Positions 35,310-46,062 of a stretch of DNA of 64,000 nucleotides are shown here, piece by piece. The first letter of the stretch is position 1, and every line of letters begins with the position of its first letter. Source of the stretch: Prosopocoilus inquinatus (taxonomy: Eukaryota; Arthropoda; Insecta; Coleoptera; Lucanidae); contig CM069873.1 in assembly GCA_036172665.1 (NCBI GenBank), positions 40,394,001-40,458,000 on the forward strand, read 5' to 3'. The position numbers and the translations under genes were made by a program. A model generated the notes under the pieces. The model had not been told where the DNA came from. It searched no databases and saw only the letters and a list, made by a program, of their open reading frames with translations.

Positions 35310-38140
35310 TAAGCAGGCATAACACGCGGTTATATTTTCAAATTTGTATTTTGTTTTAGGAGCAAGTCTCCAGAATCTTCAAATGTTCAGGTTAATAAAT
35401 ATTCTGGAATATTGCAATACCTTTGTCGCATTATTTCATCAATAATTTTTAATAATGTTATTGTTTCTTTTGCGTTTTTTTCGTAAAGAATTGTTTTCAA
35501 CGCAAATTTGAATGTTACTTATATCAATGGTTACGTAAACGTAATAAATATTTAACGCAGATATACATATCAGTTTTTATGATATCATGGCATGGGTATA
35601 CAAGGGCAACCATTGGTGTAGATTTTGAATTCAATTCCAACATAAGGATGTGGACTTTTTTGTTCACCTTCATCAGATAACATTCCAGGACTTTCTCTTA
35701 ACAGCTTTCTGCGTTACCTTGTCCCAAAGTGTATCTTCATTCCTAAATTAGTCTTCATCTGTTGTCATTTCTTCAACTTTCACTTTTTCTTCCACTTCCA
35801 TTCTGCTATGTTCACTTCCTATAATTTCACCATCTGCATCACACCATATATTCTAGCCAAGTATTCAAAAGAAAGACATCTCGTTATCTTTAGCCTGTAG
35901 CGTTTTCTTTAGACCTTCGTATGGATTACTTGGTTCTATAATTACATTTTCTTCTATAGAACAATCAACTTATTAACTTTTCCTTCTTATTAATGTCTAA
36001 TTCGAATTTAATGATTTTTTTTTTTTTGAGAAAATAAAATTGAGTTCTTCGTACATCTTATTCATATTGGGCGCCAAATATCTGCTTTGTATAGTCCCGG
36101 TTGGTAGCTCTTTTTGTTGTTGTCGATGCTACTCAAGGTTTTCTCTTAATACAATAATAAAAAATATACAGAGCCATTTAAAAAATAAAAGTTGACTGTC
36201 GTTTGACCATGAAGGTAACTAAAAAGTAACAATTAATTGACCACATTTTACATTGCTTTTAGGCTCATTTCATTTGACTTTTTGATTTTTATAATTAGTC
36301 CACAAACAAAGGTGTTGTATCTTGGGGCGTTTTCTATAGGACATCCTGTAGATAAAACAGGTATACAAAACGAAATCATTCACTTGATGTATATTCTAAA
36401 TACAAAGTTCATAAAAACTCAAATGATTTATATCCAACTCAAAACAAAATGCATGATTTATTTCTATGTATGTATTTGTTCTGTCCGATTTTGATTGTCT
36501 TGTGTTTTGAAAGAATCATTTGTTAAATTTTCCCAATCATGCTTAAACAGAAAGTAGGTAGTAGAGAAAATAGCTAAATTAAAAAAAGACTTTTAAAAGC
36601 ATGAACCTCTTGGAGTTTTTGGAGTCAGTGTACAAGTGAATTAATTATGAAGCAAAATTTATAATCAATATTTATAATTGCAACAGAATTTGAAAACATC
36701 AAGGTAATTTTTTTGTTCAAATTAACAGTTTTTTGTTCAAATTAACATTAAAATTAAAAGATAACTGATGACTATATTTATGATCATCAGTGCACAAGCT
36801 TTCGAAACTTTTTGTGGATTAGTTAATATCAGAACATTCATCTGGCACTTGTGTTTACTTGTCTAACTTATAACCAGTTCGTAGTATTTAGAACATTTTA
36901 TCCATTTATTGATTGGTAACGTATAGAAATAAAAAAAAACTGCATTATTACATAAAATACTGAAAACTTCTTGCGCAAGATAGATTAACTAAACATCAAC
37001 AACTTCTTCGCAATAAGTTATTTACAAAAGTTTCGAATTTAAACAGTGAGAGTTACTTTAGGTAGCAGTTTGTATTAGTGAAAAGTTTCGAATTGGGAGC
37101 TAGCAAAAAAATTGGCCGTCAAAGACTAAACAAGTTACAAATTGTGTTTACAGCGGACACTTTCCACTTACAAAAAGAACACGGCGAAAGTTATGAAGTC
37201 TTAAAGTCTATGTCGCTGTGCAGCTCGTGACGAATTAAACTAAATCGCCTACAGGGGCAATTTCACGTGCTAATTTCCTTTTATTTGTGGAAATGTTTGA
37301 TATTTGTGCAGCTTCATATTGTTCATCAAACATAAACATAATATGTTTCTTCAATCAGGAACGTATTCGCGGAAACAATATTGATCTAGAATTTATAACA
37401 TGAGTATTACGGCATTACGGAATAACTGCTTTCAGTCTGTAACATTATGTAAGGAATACATTATCCTAAATTTATATATTTAATATTTCATTATTAAATG
37501 TTACTTTACATATGAAAGCTCAGCTGTTGTAGTAGTCCTCCAATAAAATGATTTTCTAAATGCACACCGCAAACAAATATTAAAATAAAATTATCTCCAC
37601 TTAATTTAAGATATCTATTTTATAATGAGTCAATAAAATAAAAAGTCTGCACAAGTTTATAGTTAGTAAACTTTCGTTACCCACGTGATTGGTTATTACA
37701 TCGATTAACAGAAAAAAATATTTATTTTTCGCCTAAATTTGAACCATAATTTTTGCATTAGTCATGAACTAAGCGGTTATATAAAAAACTGCTATTTTTG
37801 CGTAGTAAATCCAGCTAAACAACGCAAAGCAAGAATGCGAAACAAATTTTATATCCAGACCTACCTACTCCTTCCGCTCCAATACAGCGGAATTAGTGAA
37901 GAATTTTCAATACCTAATCCTCCAGTAAAAGTTCCTCAAACAAATTCATCTCTAATTTCCAGTTTCACAAAAATTATTTAATCATTGATTAATTTAACAG
38001 CGTGATTAAAGCCTGTGATTGGTTGGCGTTCCTTAATCAGAGAATTAAATGAAATATTTGTGTTGTCACAGGAACCATCAGTATCGCACCTTATGGCCTT
38101 TATGGACTTTAAAGATTTAATAAGAGGTCAGACGAAATAG
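35310..38140. other. No recognised feature
   Basis: AT-rich and without a supported gene. A GGACATCCTGTAGA phrase near 36338 resembles a mariner end but has no partner. Confidence 0.35.
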
Positions 38141-38144
38141 ACGT

Positions 38145-39635
38145 AGAACGTAGAACGTGGTTTTTGGAGATATGGAAAACAGCGCGGAATAATGAGAAAA
38201 TCCCTAAAGAATGAGAGGAGAATCTAATAGTTCCCATACAGAAGAAAGAAAGTAAACTCAAATGCGAAAATTACAGAGCGATTAGTCTGGCGTCCTCAGA
38301 ATTTAAAGTATAGGTGCACAAAACAGTAGAAGAAAAGATCAGAAAATTCATGGAACAGAAAACAGACGAAGAATGGACAGATTTTAGAAGAGGAAGAACC
38401 TACTGAACAATATCTTTGTAATAAGAAACCTGTTAGAAAAAAGGAGGCCAACGAAGAATTATTTATTTCATTTAAACATGTAAAAGCAGCATTTGATATT
38501 GTAGAAGAAGTCAGTGCTATGGGGAATAATGTAACAGATGGAATCTCGAAAAAAATGGCTAGAATAGTTAACAGTAGTTATTTAAAAATTTAGTTGCAAA
38601 TTGTTTTTGATTGCAGAGAAAACCACGAGTAATATTAAATGGGGAAAGTCTGGAAAATTTGATATGAGAAAAGAAATAAAACAGGGAGACAGTGTTAGCC
38701 TACTACTATTTAATGTTTACATTAATAACGGACAAGATATTTAAAAACAACACAAGGAAAATAACAGGAAGACTCCAGAGGACACAGACAGTTGCTACTG
38801 ATTCAACCGAATAAAATGCTATACCAGATGATATAGTACCAGTCGTGGACACAAGGGAAAAATGAAGCCACTGGACAGAAGAGATAGAAAAAATGAAAAT
38901 GGAGGTCAATAAAGGAAAAACTAAATACATAATAATAAATCAGAAAACACAAATGGAGGCAGAGGGAATAAAACGCAAGGGACAACAAATAAAACAAGTA
39001 ACAGCATATGAATACCTAGGAGTTATGATATTAGAAGATGGGAAGATAGACCTAGAGATAGCAAACAGAGTAAGGTAAACCACAAAAATATATTACGCTC
39101 TGAGTAATGTTATATTTGGAAAAAAAAGAGTTCGAAACAAAAGTAAAACTCCAGGTATACAACAAACTAGTAGTACCGACGCTATTATACGGGGTGAGTA
39201 CAAACAAATACGAGAGTATGGCGACAGCAATAGAGATGGAACAATTGAGAAAATAGTAGGGTAGACAAATATGGTTAGAATAAGAAATGACAGCATCAGA
39301 CAGCAATTAAATCAAGAAGATATAGAAAGGAAGGTAAACAAGATAACATTAAACTGGTTTGGACATGTGACTTGAATGGATAACACCCAACCTGGCGAAA
39401 TAAAGCAGTGGAAGCAGGGACACAAAGAAGAAGGAGGGAGACCGAGAAGTACATGGATGTAGCGGCTAGAGGAGATAGGAAGGCGATAGGGAAAAACACT
39501 AAAGGAATTTTTCACTAATTTCAATTACTGGCCAGTGAACGGAGAAAATGGAGGAGATGGAAGAAGAATAAACAAGAATATCCGATGCCCTCACGGGCAA
39601 AAGAAATAAAACAAGAAGAAAAAGAAGAGATCTGA
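38145..39635 (+). pseudogene. RTE-like LINE reverse transcriptase and C-terminus, heavily broken
   Basis: Short frames keep the order of an RTE-type element. It starts at WFLEIWKTARNNEKIPKE (about 38158), then LIVPIQKKESKLKCENYRAIS (about 38225-38290), then FDMRKEIKQGDSVSLLLFN (about 38660-38715). A degenerate catalytic box reads IPDDIVP (about 38819-38840; FADD or YADD is expected). Next are KMEVNKGKTKYIIINQKTQ, YEYLGVMILEDGKID (to 39078), and YYALSNVIFGKK. The end holds RIRNDSIRQQLNQEDIERK, ITLNWFGHV and a tail rich in RRKWRRWKK and PMPSRAKE. Numerous stops and frameshifts make it inactive. A piece resembling the hammerhead-element tail interrupts it near 38590-38632. Confidence 0.82.
38590..38632 (-). 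mobile_element. Fragment of hammerhead-element 3' tail inside the RTE remnant
   Basis: TTGCAAATTGTTTTTGATTG and the following CAGAGAAAACCACGAG match the tail module seen at 20884-20918, in the same orientation. The fragment stops before the ribozyme core. Confidence 0.6.
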
Positions 39636-39786
39636 ATCTACCCAAAAATAAAACTAAACTTTTGGGTTCTTGGCTGAAACAGTGGTATTTGCTTGATTAT
39701 GTCAACATGTGTCATTTTTACCTAACAAAGAAGGGCTGTGTTTTTGTAATAACATGGTTAATTGAAATATCTTACATTCCCAGTGA

Positions 39787-40440
39787 ATGGCGGTTGTTTA
39801 TCAACAGTTGAAAGGTGTGTTGCTTCACGGAAATAGATGTCAATCTCTTCGGCTTGCTCATTCCGTACATCTTAAAGAAAATTATGAAAGTATGAAAATT
39901 CAGCTTGAAGCTCTAAAATATAAAGAATGTACCTGGCAACTTGTAAGAGATTTTAAAATGATGGGATTCCTAATGGGATGTCTTTGTTCATGGGAGTGCA
40001 GATCCGACTCTGCGCACTGTAATCAATAAACATGGCCAGAAAGAACAGAATTTTGAGGTGGGGAAGCAAAATGTTAGATGGAAGTCTCTAATTATTGAAT
40101 TAAAAAATTACATTACACATCTAGCTAGGGCCCATGAAACAATTTGTGAAAGTATTGCATGGAAAATCCTAAGCGTTTAAATATTTGCAATTTTTTTCCA
40201 AGGTCATCAGAAGCAAAAGTTAAGGCGGAGTCTTTGTCAGACCACAGATTAAAAAAAACTTATGGACAGCGAAGAATTTCCAAACTTGATTACTAATTAC
40301 CAAAAAGATGAATTTGAAAACAACTTGGGAGCGTATTCAGAATAAAAAAGAGATCGTTTCCATCAAGACGTTATGGAAATTGAACGCCGTTATCAAGGTC
40401 AGTATGATGGACGACTAAGTATATATGGTGGTCTTCATTC
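39787..40440 (+). pseudogene. Second decayed copy of the repetitive arthropod ORF family
   Basis: Frame one (39787-40029) reads QQLKGVLLHGNRCQSLRLAH, then SVHLKENYESMKIQLEALKY and CTWQLVRDFKMMGFLMG. Later, in another frame, NNLGAYSE is followed by a stop and then RDRFHQDVMEIERRYQGQYD (about 40318-40425). The last block corresponds to NLDAVSHKQGERFQQVILTI in the minus-strand copy at 4.9-6.0 kb. The middle, including a likely cysteine-containing stretch (FLMGCLCSWECRSDSAHC), is shortened. No catalytic function is known to me for this family. The copy number in this window and the decay suggest a mobile or repeatedly duplicated gene. Confidence 0.6.
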
Positions 40441-40483
40441 TTGATCTCTGTTTCATATTATTAATAATTCTTTTAGTACTTTA

Positions 40484-40613
40484 ATGCCCGATTTCTTCAC
40501 CTCCCGATAAATTTATCTGCCAGGTATTGTCCTTGGAAACCATTGTATCGATAATAGTTACCGAGGATATTACCTGGCAGATAAATTTATCAAGAGGTGC
40601 AGAAATCGAGCAT
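40484..40613. mobile_element. Hairpin MITE with 43-bp arms (ATGCCCGATTTCTTC)
   Basis: Arms at 40484-40526 and 40571-40613 are inverses with few mismatches, including GATAAATTTATCTGCCAGGTA. The terminal motif is shared with 4544-4562 and resembles the ATGCCCGGTTTCTGAAAC end of the MITE at 56264-56467. Confidence 0.8.
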
Positions 40614-40809
40614 AAGTCAATTAAAATGTTATACATTAATATCTACTTAATTTTCTTTATTACCTATCTAAGCCAGGGATGCTCACCGGTGGATAAGTGT
40701 ATACCCATCACGCTAAAAGAACGTTACAACTGCGACAATTTTAGTTATTAAGTATTTATTTTCCGCGCGTTTCTCTGTGAATGAATTCTCGTTTCCCGAT
40801 AACAATTTC

Positions 40810-40905
40810 TCCCTTGTTGAAGAGGCCCCAAATAAGGCCGAAATAGCCGTATAACAGGTGCTCAGGAGATCTACTGCAATTGAAAGTGACGTGCAACTAA
40901 TTTTT
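40810..40905 (+). mobile_element. Decayed hammerhead-element copy
   Basis: TTGAAGA in place of CTGANGA at about 40817, stem II GGCC...GGCC, then GAAA, TAGCCGTAT and a GTGCTC...CTACTGCAATTGAAAGTGACG tail. The layout matches the intact ribozymes but key residues are lost. Confidence 0.55.
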
Positions 40906-40939
40906 TGGATCTCAGTTTAATTCAACAATTGGTAAGCAC

Positions 40940-41170
40940 AGGGCAACTACGTGAGAATTCCTTCCTGCTTTACCTCTTTTATTTTAGATTTTAGGAAAAG
41001 ATGTTTAATACAAAACTTGTAATAGGACTAATTCAAAGTTTCTCTGTGTGTTCATAGAAAAATAAATGATGGTCGGATAAATGAGATGTAAACTAAACTT
41101 AGGTTTTTTTAAATGGTACACCCTGTTTATTATTACTTTCGATTCTAAATAAAATTCTATTGGGATTATA
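40940..41170 (+). mobile_element. Single arm of the 14.4-kb long-TIR family
   Basis: CAGGGCAACTACGTGAGAAT through ATGATGGTCGGATAAATGAG and on to the CCCTG near 41130 matches the TIR of the element at 14416-15364. The second arm is missing. Confidence 0.7.
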
Positions 41171-42455
41171 CAGGGTATCTGTAAATTCCGTGAACATGGC
41201 TTATAACAAAGGAAAGCCTGAACCGACTTGGATGAAATTTAGTATGAGGTCCCACAAGAAGGTAAGTCACATTTACAGGTAGTTTTAGTTACTCGCAGTA
41301 ACCCGTGAAAAACAGGGTTACCACATAACTTACTATAACTTTTTTGAGGTTAGGAAGATATCTTTAGTTAATAAGTTTTTAAGAAGAAGCACTACATAGG
41401 AATCCTTTTCGTGTCTTTGTAACTTTTGATATTTCTTACGGTTTACACACGTCACAAAATAAGAAAATGTAGTGTTTGCAGAATTTTTTATTGAAAACAG
41501 GTTTATTTTACTGACTTTTAACTGCTTCATTTATTTATTTTGAAATAAAGTAATTAATTAGTAAGCTATATTAAGCATTTGTTTTTCTGTTTACACGCTG
41601 CCAACTTGAAATTATAAATTAAATCATTTTGAAAAAAAGACTAAACCGTAACAGATAGCAAAGTTGGTAAAAGATACATAAAAGGTTACTAATTAATAAC
41701 TCTTTCCGAAAATAAATTAGTTATACATCTAGAAAGCACTAGAGCGTTTCCCAAACTTTTAGAATTCACAACTCCCTTTTGAGCTGTGTTAAAATTCTCT
41801 CCCCCCCCCCCCCCTCCCCCCAACTGATACTAAATGATTGTCAAAATACTTATTTTTGAGATATTTTAGACTCATCAATACATTTCATAACTGTCATAGA
41901 TATTCACTGTCAAACAAAACGTTATTTTAATTCCAGAAATTAGAATCTCCTTAGTTTTAATCAAATACAAGTTCGGTGCCAACCTATGAAATTAATGTAT
42001 GTACAACTTCTTGCACAAAATATTATGATAAAATAATTACAATTTGCGTTCATTTGTTTTTAGATTTATTCTGCTGCGTCCCCCTTGGATGAATTACGCG
42101 CCCCCCTAGGGGGGCGCGCCCGACAGTTTGGGAAACGCTGCAGTAGAGCATACCCGTTTTCTATAAGTAACTCTGCAGCCATTTAAATTTTCTCATTTTG
42201 ACTAAGCCATAAGAAATATCAAAATACGCAAAGACACGGAAAGTTTCCTATCGAGCGCTTCTTTCTAAAAAATTATTAATTAAAGTTAGGTGTTCCTTTG
42301 TTATAAGAAAAATTAAGTTTTTTTTCAAGAACTTTAAAGAAGAATGTCGGCTTAACGAAGCATATTTCGGATATAGGTAAGTTTAGTTAAATCGTCTTAT
42401 TTTGAGCCAAGGAATCTGTGGTTAAACCATGCCCACGGAATTTGGAGACAGCCTG
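41171..42455. mobile_element. Mariner-type long-TIR element with a nested hAT-type MITE
   Basis: Left end CAGGGTATCTGTAAATTCCG and right end (inverse of CAGGCTGTCTCCAAATTCCG) match. Internal arms pair around TAGGAATCCTTTTCGTGTCTTT near 41398 and its counterpart near 42235-42250. TIRs are about 270-310 bp. Subtracting the nested insert at 41739-42143 leaves about 880 bp. No coding capacity is seen. Confidence 0.8.
41739..42143. mobile_element. hAT-type MITE with CAGNGTTTCCCAAAC termini
   Basis: Left end CTAGAGCGTTTCCCAAACTT and right end (inverse of CTGCAGCGTTTCCCAAACTG) match each other and the hAT terminal pattern. TAGAAAGCA on the left and TAGAGCA on the right look like a target-site duplication with a small indel. 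It contains a C run at about 41800-41822 and a GGGGGGCGCGCC palindrome near the right end. Confidence 0.75.
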
Positions 42456-44337
42456 TTTACAGAGTGTAATAAAAATACAAGCCGTTACTTCAAGGACATA
42501 TTCTACAAAGAGAAAATTTCATATAAACATGTACACAGAGTGTTCATGGGAAGCCGCAACAATAGTTAACTTTCTTAATTGAATTTTTACGAAGTTACTT
42601 ATATTGGAAAAGTTTCAGGACCTTTCCTGTCAAGTTATATGGCAATATGGGAAAACAAATGACTATCAGGTTTTTGAAATTTTCAATTGTATCAATCGTT
42701 ATTTATTCCTCTTTATTCCTCAAAAAGATAAGTATAAATAAGTATAAAAAGAAAATAGTTTCAACTTTAATATCGGATATTCAATGAGCCCATCGGCTGT
42801 TTCCAGACATGCAAGAATCCACATCAGATTTTCACGCTCCCTTGAGTCTTGTCTGCATTCTATTTTGTCATTAAAGCGAAATTTATTTATGACTACAAAA
42901 TTCAACATTCATTTTTATGTTTATTTTTGTATTGATTTAGCTTCGTTTATTTGTCTTATGGAAGGGGCAGTAAACGTACGAAATATTTGGTAGTTTTGTG
43001 TTACATTTTAAAAGTCCCTGACAAAAAGCTACATCTAACCAAATGCTTACAGGAAACCTCATTATTTTCAAAATAGGGAAAGTATGGAAATTAAAAAATG
43101 TGAGAAGAGAGAATAAATACGAAATATTCTAATATATTTATTACTGGCAAGAAAAACGTTTGGAGAATTTTAAATTTCTTAAAGAAAAGTCAAGGTTTAT
43201 CTCGCGCCAAGTTCACCAATATTCCACTGTTTAAAAATTGAGGGTTTTCCAGGAAACTTTGTAGGAACTGTCTATAAATAATTTAATAGGTATCGAAATT
43301 TGAATTTCAAGAACTTTGAAATTAGAAAAAAAAATACAACTTGTATTGTACTTCAATGTACTTTATCAGGTCGTAATTTCACAATTTTGCACAAAGGAAA
43401 GCGGCAGCCATCAAAAAAATTTACAGCCTCTTTGGTAACGCCCCGCCGTCGCGCTCATTTAACAAATCCCAGTTAAAGAATAGAGTGCGCTATTTGCGGT
43501 TCTAGAAATAATAGAAAAAGTTAGCTCACGTATGAATACGCTTGGTTATAATTTCTAAATTTTCTTGTGCTATTGTCTAATAATATCCTACTGCAATATC
43601 AGCTCAAAAAGCGATCGTAAGATGTCGCTTTTTATCTATTCAATTAAGGTTACTAAATCAACACACTTACGTGTTCAGGTAACGTCATTACATTCCTATT
43701 CCGAGATTCTTGTGTAACAAAGATAAATGTCGCAAGAGCAACAAGGAACTCAACACTTTTAGGGAATTCTGTTTACTACGATGATAGTAGTTTATAGCCG
43801 ACTGTCTAGTCAAAAATGTATTAGGTTATGTTATTCTCCGCAGCCATAGTAAAATGCCATTTGTGAAACGTCACTTTGATTAACAAACTTTCGACTGTGT
43901 TTTTTTATCCCTAGACGAAATTACTATGCGACAAGGACAGATAGAAAACATCACTAATGTCGCTACCGGAACACGAAGTGTGTCGATTTAGAACCTTATA
44001 TTCAATAATATTAAAGGATTTCTCTTTCTGTTACGTACGACGGAGTATAAATTAATCCGCATGGACTCAAACATTTTTATAAATTGATTGGAGGCGTTTT
44101 TATGCCCAAGTTAGGATTTCCTTGTAAAAATGCCGCTATTACTTCTGATACTGCAATTTCATTGTGCAACTACGACTTGATAAAATACAACTTACTATAT
44201 ATGTTGACCTTTTAGCATTTTATTACTAGTTAAGAAAAATAATATTTTAAACTCAGTCAATATTAAAAATGAGTTTAAATATTTCAGATATACTGAATAA
44301 TTAATTAATTAGAATTAGAAACTTCATGTCCAATAGG
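42456..44337. other. Unassigned; one hammerhead-element 5' module at 43588-43636
   Basis: CCTACTGCAATATCAGCTCA and the following AAAAAGCGATCGTAAGATGTCGC match the 5' hairpin strand of the hammerhead elements. The remainder has no supported gene. Confidence 0.45.
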
Positions 44338-44789
44338 TACTGTGTTCACGGATTGGGCTCACAATAAGAAAAAAAAAACGTTTTTATTTTTGAGTTTTCT
44401 AAAAAACGTTATTCTTTATAAAAGTTCTTACTAGTCCAAAAATAACCAAAAAATTCTTAGAATATGGTAGGTAAATCGAAAGGTAGATAGTCCAAAAAAA
44501 TTAAAAAATTTCTTTAAACTTTTGCAAATATGCAATATTCTTAATAAAAGCACGTCAGCTGATATTGTTTGTTATGAATGTTTGTTTTTCCAATATCGAA
44601 AATGCTAACATTTCAATTCAAACAAACTTTCTGTTCTTATGAATAATAGTTTGGAATAAACTTGGAATTTAACTTCTAAGGCTGCCCCCACATTTTGTTA
44701 GGAGGTGCTTTTTCATTGCCTTTAATAGGACCGAGCCCAAACTGATAGACCAAAATAAAAACAGTTTAAAACAAAATTAAATTAAATTA

Positions 44790-44945
44790 AAATGTATTGC
44801 AGACTGTGGTTTGTAGTACAAAGATTACTGGATTTAACCTCCTAACCACAAAAAAAAAATTTAAAACTAGATACGTATTTCGGCAGCTGCCATCTTCAGT
44901 AGATGCCTTCTTCTTGATCACAAGAGAAGTGATCCCTTGTGATTA
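44790..44945 (-). mobile_element. Penelope-like element 3' UTR fragment
   Basis: The inverse of 16870-17005, including GATCAAGAAGAAGGCATCTA and ACTACAAACCACAGTCTGCA. It carries the best-preserved hammerhead-like motif of the three Penelope copies. Confidence 0.8.
44867..44902 (-). ncRNA. Hammerhead-like motif in Penelope 3' UTR
   Basis: On the minus strand: CTA (44902-44900), core CTGAAGA (44899-44893), a GGCAG/CTGCC stem II with an extra U, GAA (44881-44879), palindromic stem III ATACGTAT (44878-44871), cleavage nucleotide C (44870), then TAG pairing with CTA. Stem II has lost its loop and the base next to the core is not a standard pair, so activity is doubtful. The equivalents at 16890 (CCGATGA) and 15880 (CAGATGA) carry core changes. 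Confidence 0.5.
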
Positions 44946-44962
44946 AATCCAATTTTCTTAAA

Positions 44963-45212
44963 CAGATAAAACAGTGACATCCTACGATCGCTTTTTGACC
45001 TAACATTGCGATCGTAGGGTATCACTGTTTTATCTGTTCATCACTATTACATCGCAAATGCGAATAAAATGGACAAGTCGTTTTTGGTTTGTAGTGGGAA
45101 TGTCCAGCTACGTCTCTGCCGATGAAGCCCCAAACAGGACTGAAACAGCTGTACAGAGGCTGCTCGAGGTTTTCACTGCAATCAAAAACGATTTGCAACA
45201 AATTTTTTTTAA
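44963..45212 (+). mobile_element. Hammerhead-ribozyme element, copy 5, most complete monomer
   Basis: Order along the unit: a 5' hairpin at about 44965-45042 (AAACAGATAAAACAGTGACA and its inverse), the linker CATCACTATTACATCGCAAATGCG, the ribozyme (45112-45160), and the tail CACTGCAATCAAAAACGATTTGC ending in a T run. About 250 bp in all, with no coding capacity. The order is the same as in copies 1 and 6. Confidence 0.75.
45112..45160 (+). ncRNA. Type I hammerhead ribozyme, one core substitution
   Basis: GTCTCTG (45112-45118), CCGATGA (45119-45125; consensus CTGANGA, so the U is changed to C), stem II AGCCC/GGACT (45126-45141), GAA, ACAGCTGT (45145-45152), cleavage nucleotide A (45153), CAGAGGC (45154-45160). 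The extended stem I pairs GTAGTGGGAATGTCCAGC with GCTCGAGGTTTTCACTGC. The core change probably abolishes or greatly slows cleavage. Confidence 0.7.
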
Positions 45213-45390
45213 ACTTCCAATTTTCTTAGTTTAAAACACGTCGAAACAGTTGCACGTTTTGACTGAAAGCGTTTCGTAGTTACGTCATTCAGATTTGTCA
45301 TCTCTAATCAATATGATTCAGGGGACAAAACATGCTCTTTAATTTATATGTCGGAAGTAAAATATTTTAGAGTACGCTTTTCGCTTGTTT

Positions 45391-45610
45391 CATAACGCAG
45401 TAAAACGTTTTGCCCGAAAACGTTTTGTTTCATCAATGTGTGGCTAATAAAAATATTTTACATTGCAGCAAAACGTTTTGGTTAAAAATCGTGAAATGTT
45501 TGGCCTGAAAAAGTTTTGTTTAATCAGTGTGTGACTAACCAAAATGTTTTACGTTGCAGCAAATTGTTTTGTTTAAAAACGTTTTTGATTCATTTGTGTA
45601 TGGGTAGCCT
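45391..45610. repeat. Three-unit tandem repeat with GCAGCAAAACGTTTTG
   Basis: Units of about 70-90 bp start near 45391, 45462 and 45552. Each has GCAGYAAAACGTTTTG, a second CGTTTT phrase and TCAATGTGTGGCTAA-like text. Confidence 0.75.
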
Positions 45611-46062
45611 AAATCGGCGCTTCTTCATTTTAAAGACAAGAGATATGCTATTGAAGCCATTGGCAAAATAGTAGTCATCCTCAGCAGAAACTTTCATCCT
45701 TCTCTTTTAACCTTTTTGATAAAATTTATTCAGTTTCAGAACACTCAAAATTTACAGATCAACTGGGATTTCACGGCAAATAATTCGAAATTCCTTAACA
45801 TTCAATTACGTAAATACGCTCTAGAATTAACATTCTTGCCTAAGTAGTTTTTTGACCTTGTATAGTAACATTAACTTTTATACCGGCAAACATTTTTATA
45901 AAGAATAACTTGTTCACGGGATGTACTCGTAGCAGAAATTGAATCGAAGTCAGGAAACACTGATCTGCTTCATAAATTTATGAATAACTAATTAACTAAC
46001 TAAAAAATAAAGATTTTTTTTCTATTAAATATAAGCACAATCCGTTGACAGTATACACCATA

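Larger units (their letters stand above)
44340..46051. mobile_element. Long-TIR element X with nested Penelope and hammerhead inserts
   Basis: The left end CTGTGTTCACGGATTGGGCT follows TA (44338-44339). The right end, CACAATCCGTTGACAG, precedes TA (46052-46053). Arms match those of the intact neighbour at 46063-46857. An extra block at about 45910-46005 interrupts the right arm. Nested inside are a Penelope 3' fragment (about 44790-44945), a hammerhead element (44963-45212) and a short tandem repeat (45391-45610). Confidence 0.7.

Noticed and set aside
41800..41822. Poly-C run as a special structural element
   Set aside because: Lies inside a hAT-type MITE and is explained as slippage within it.
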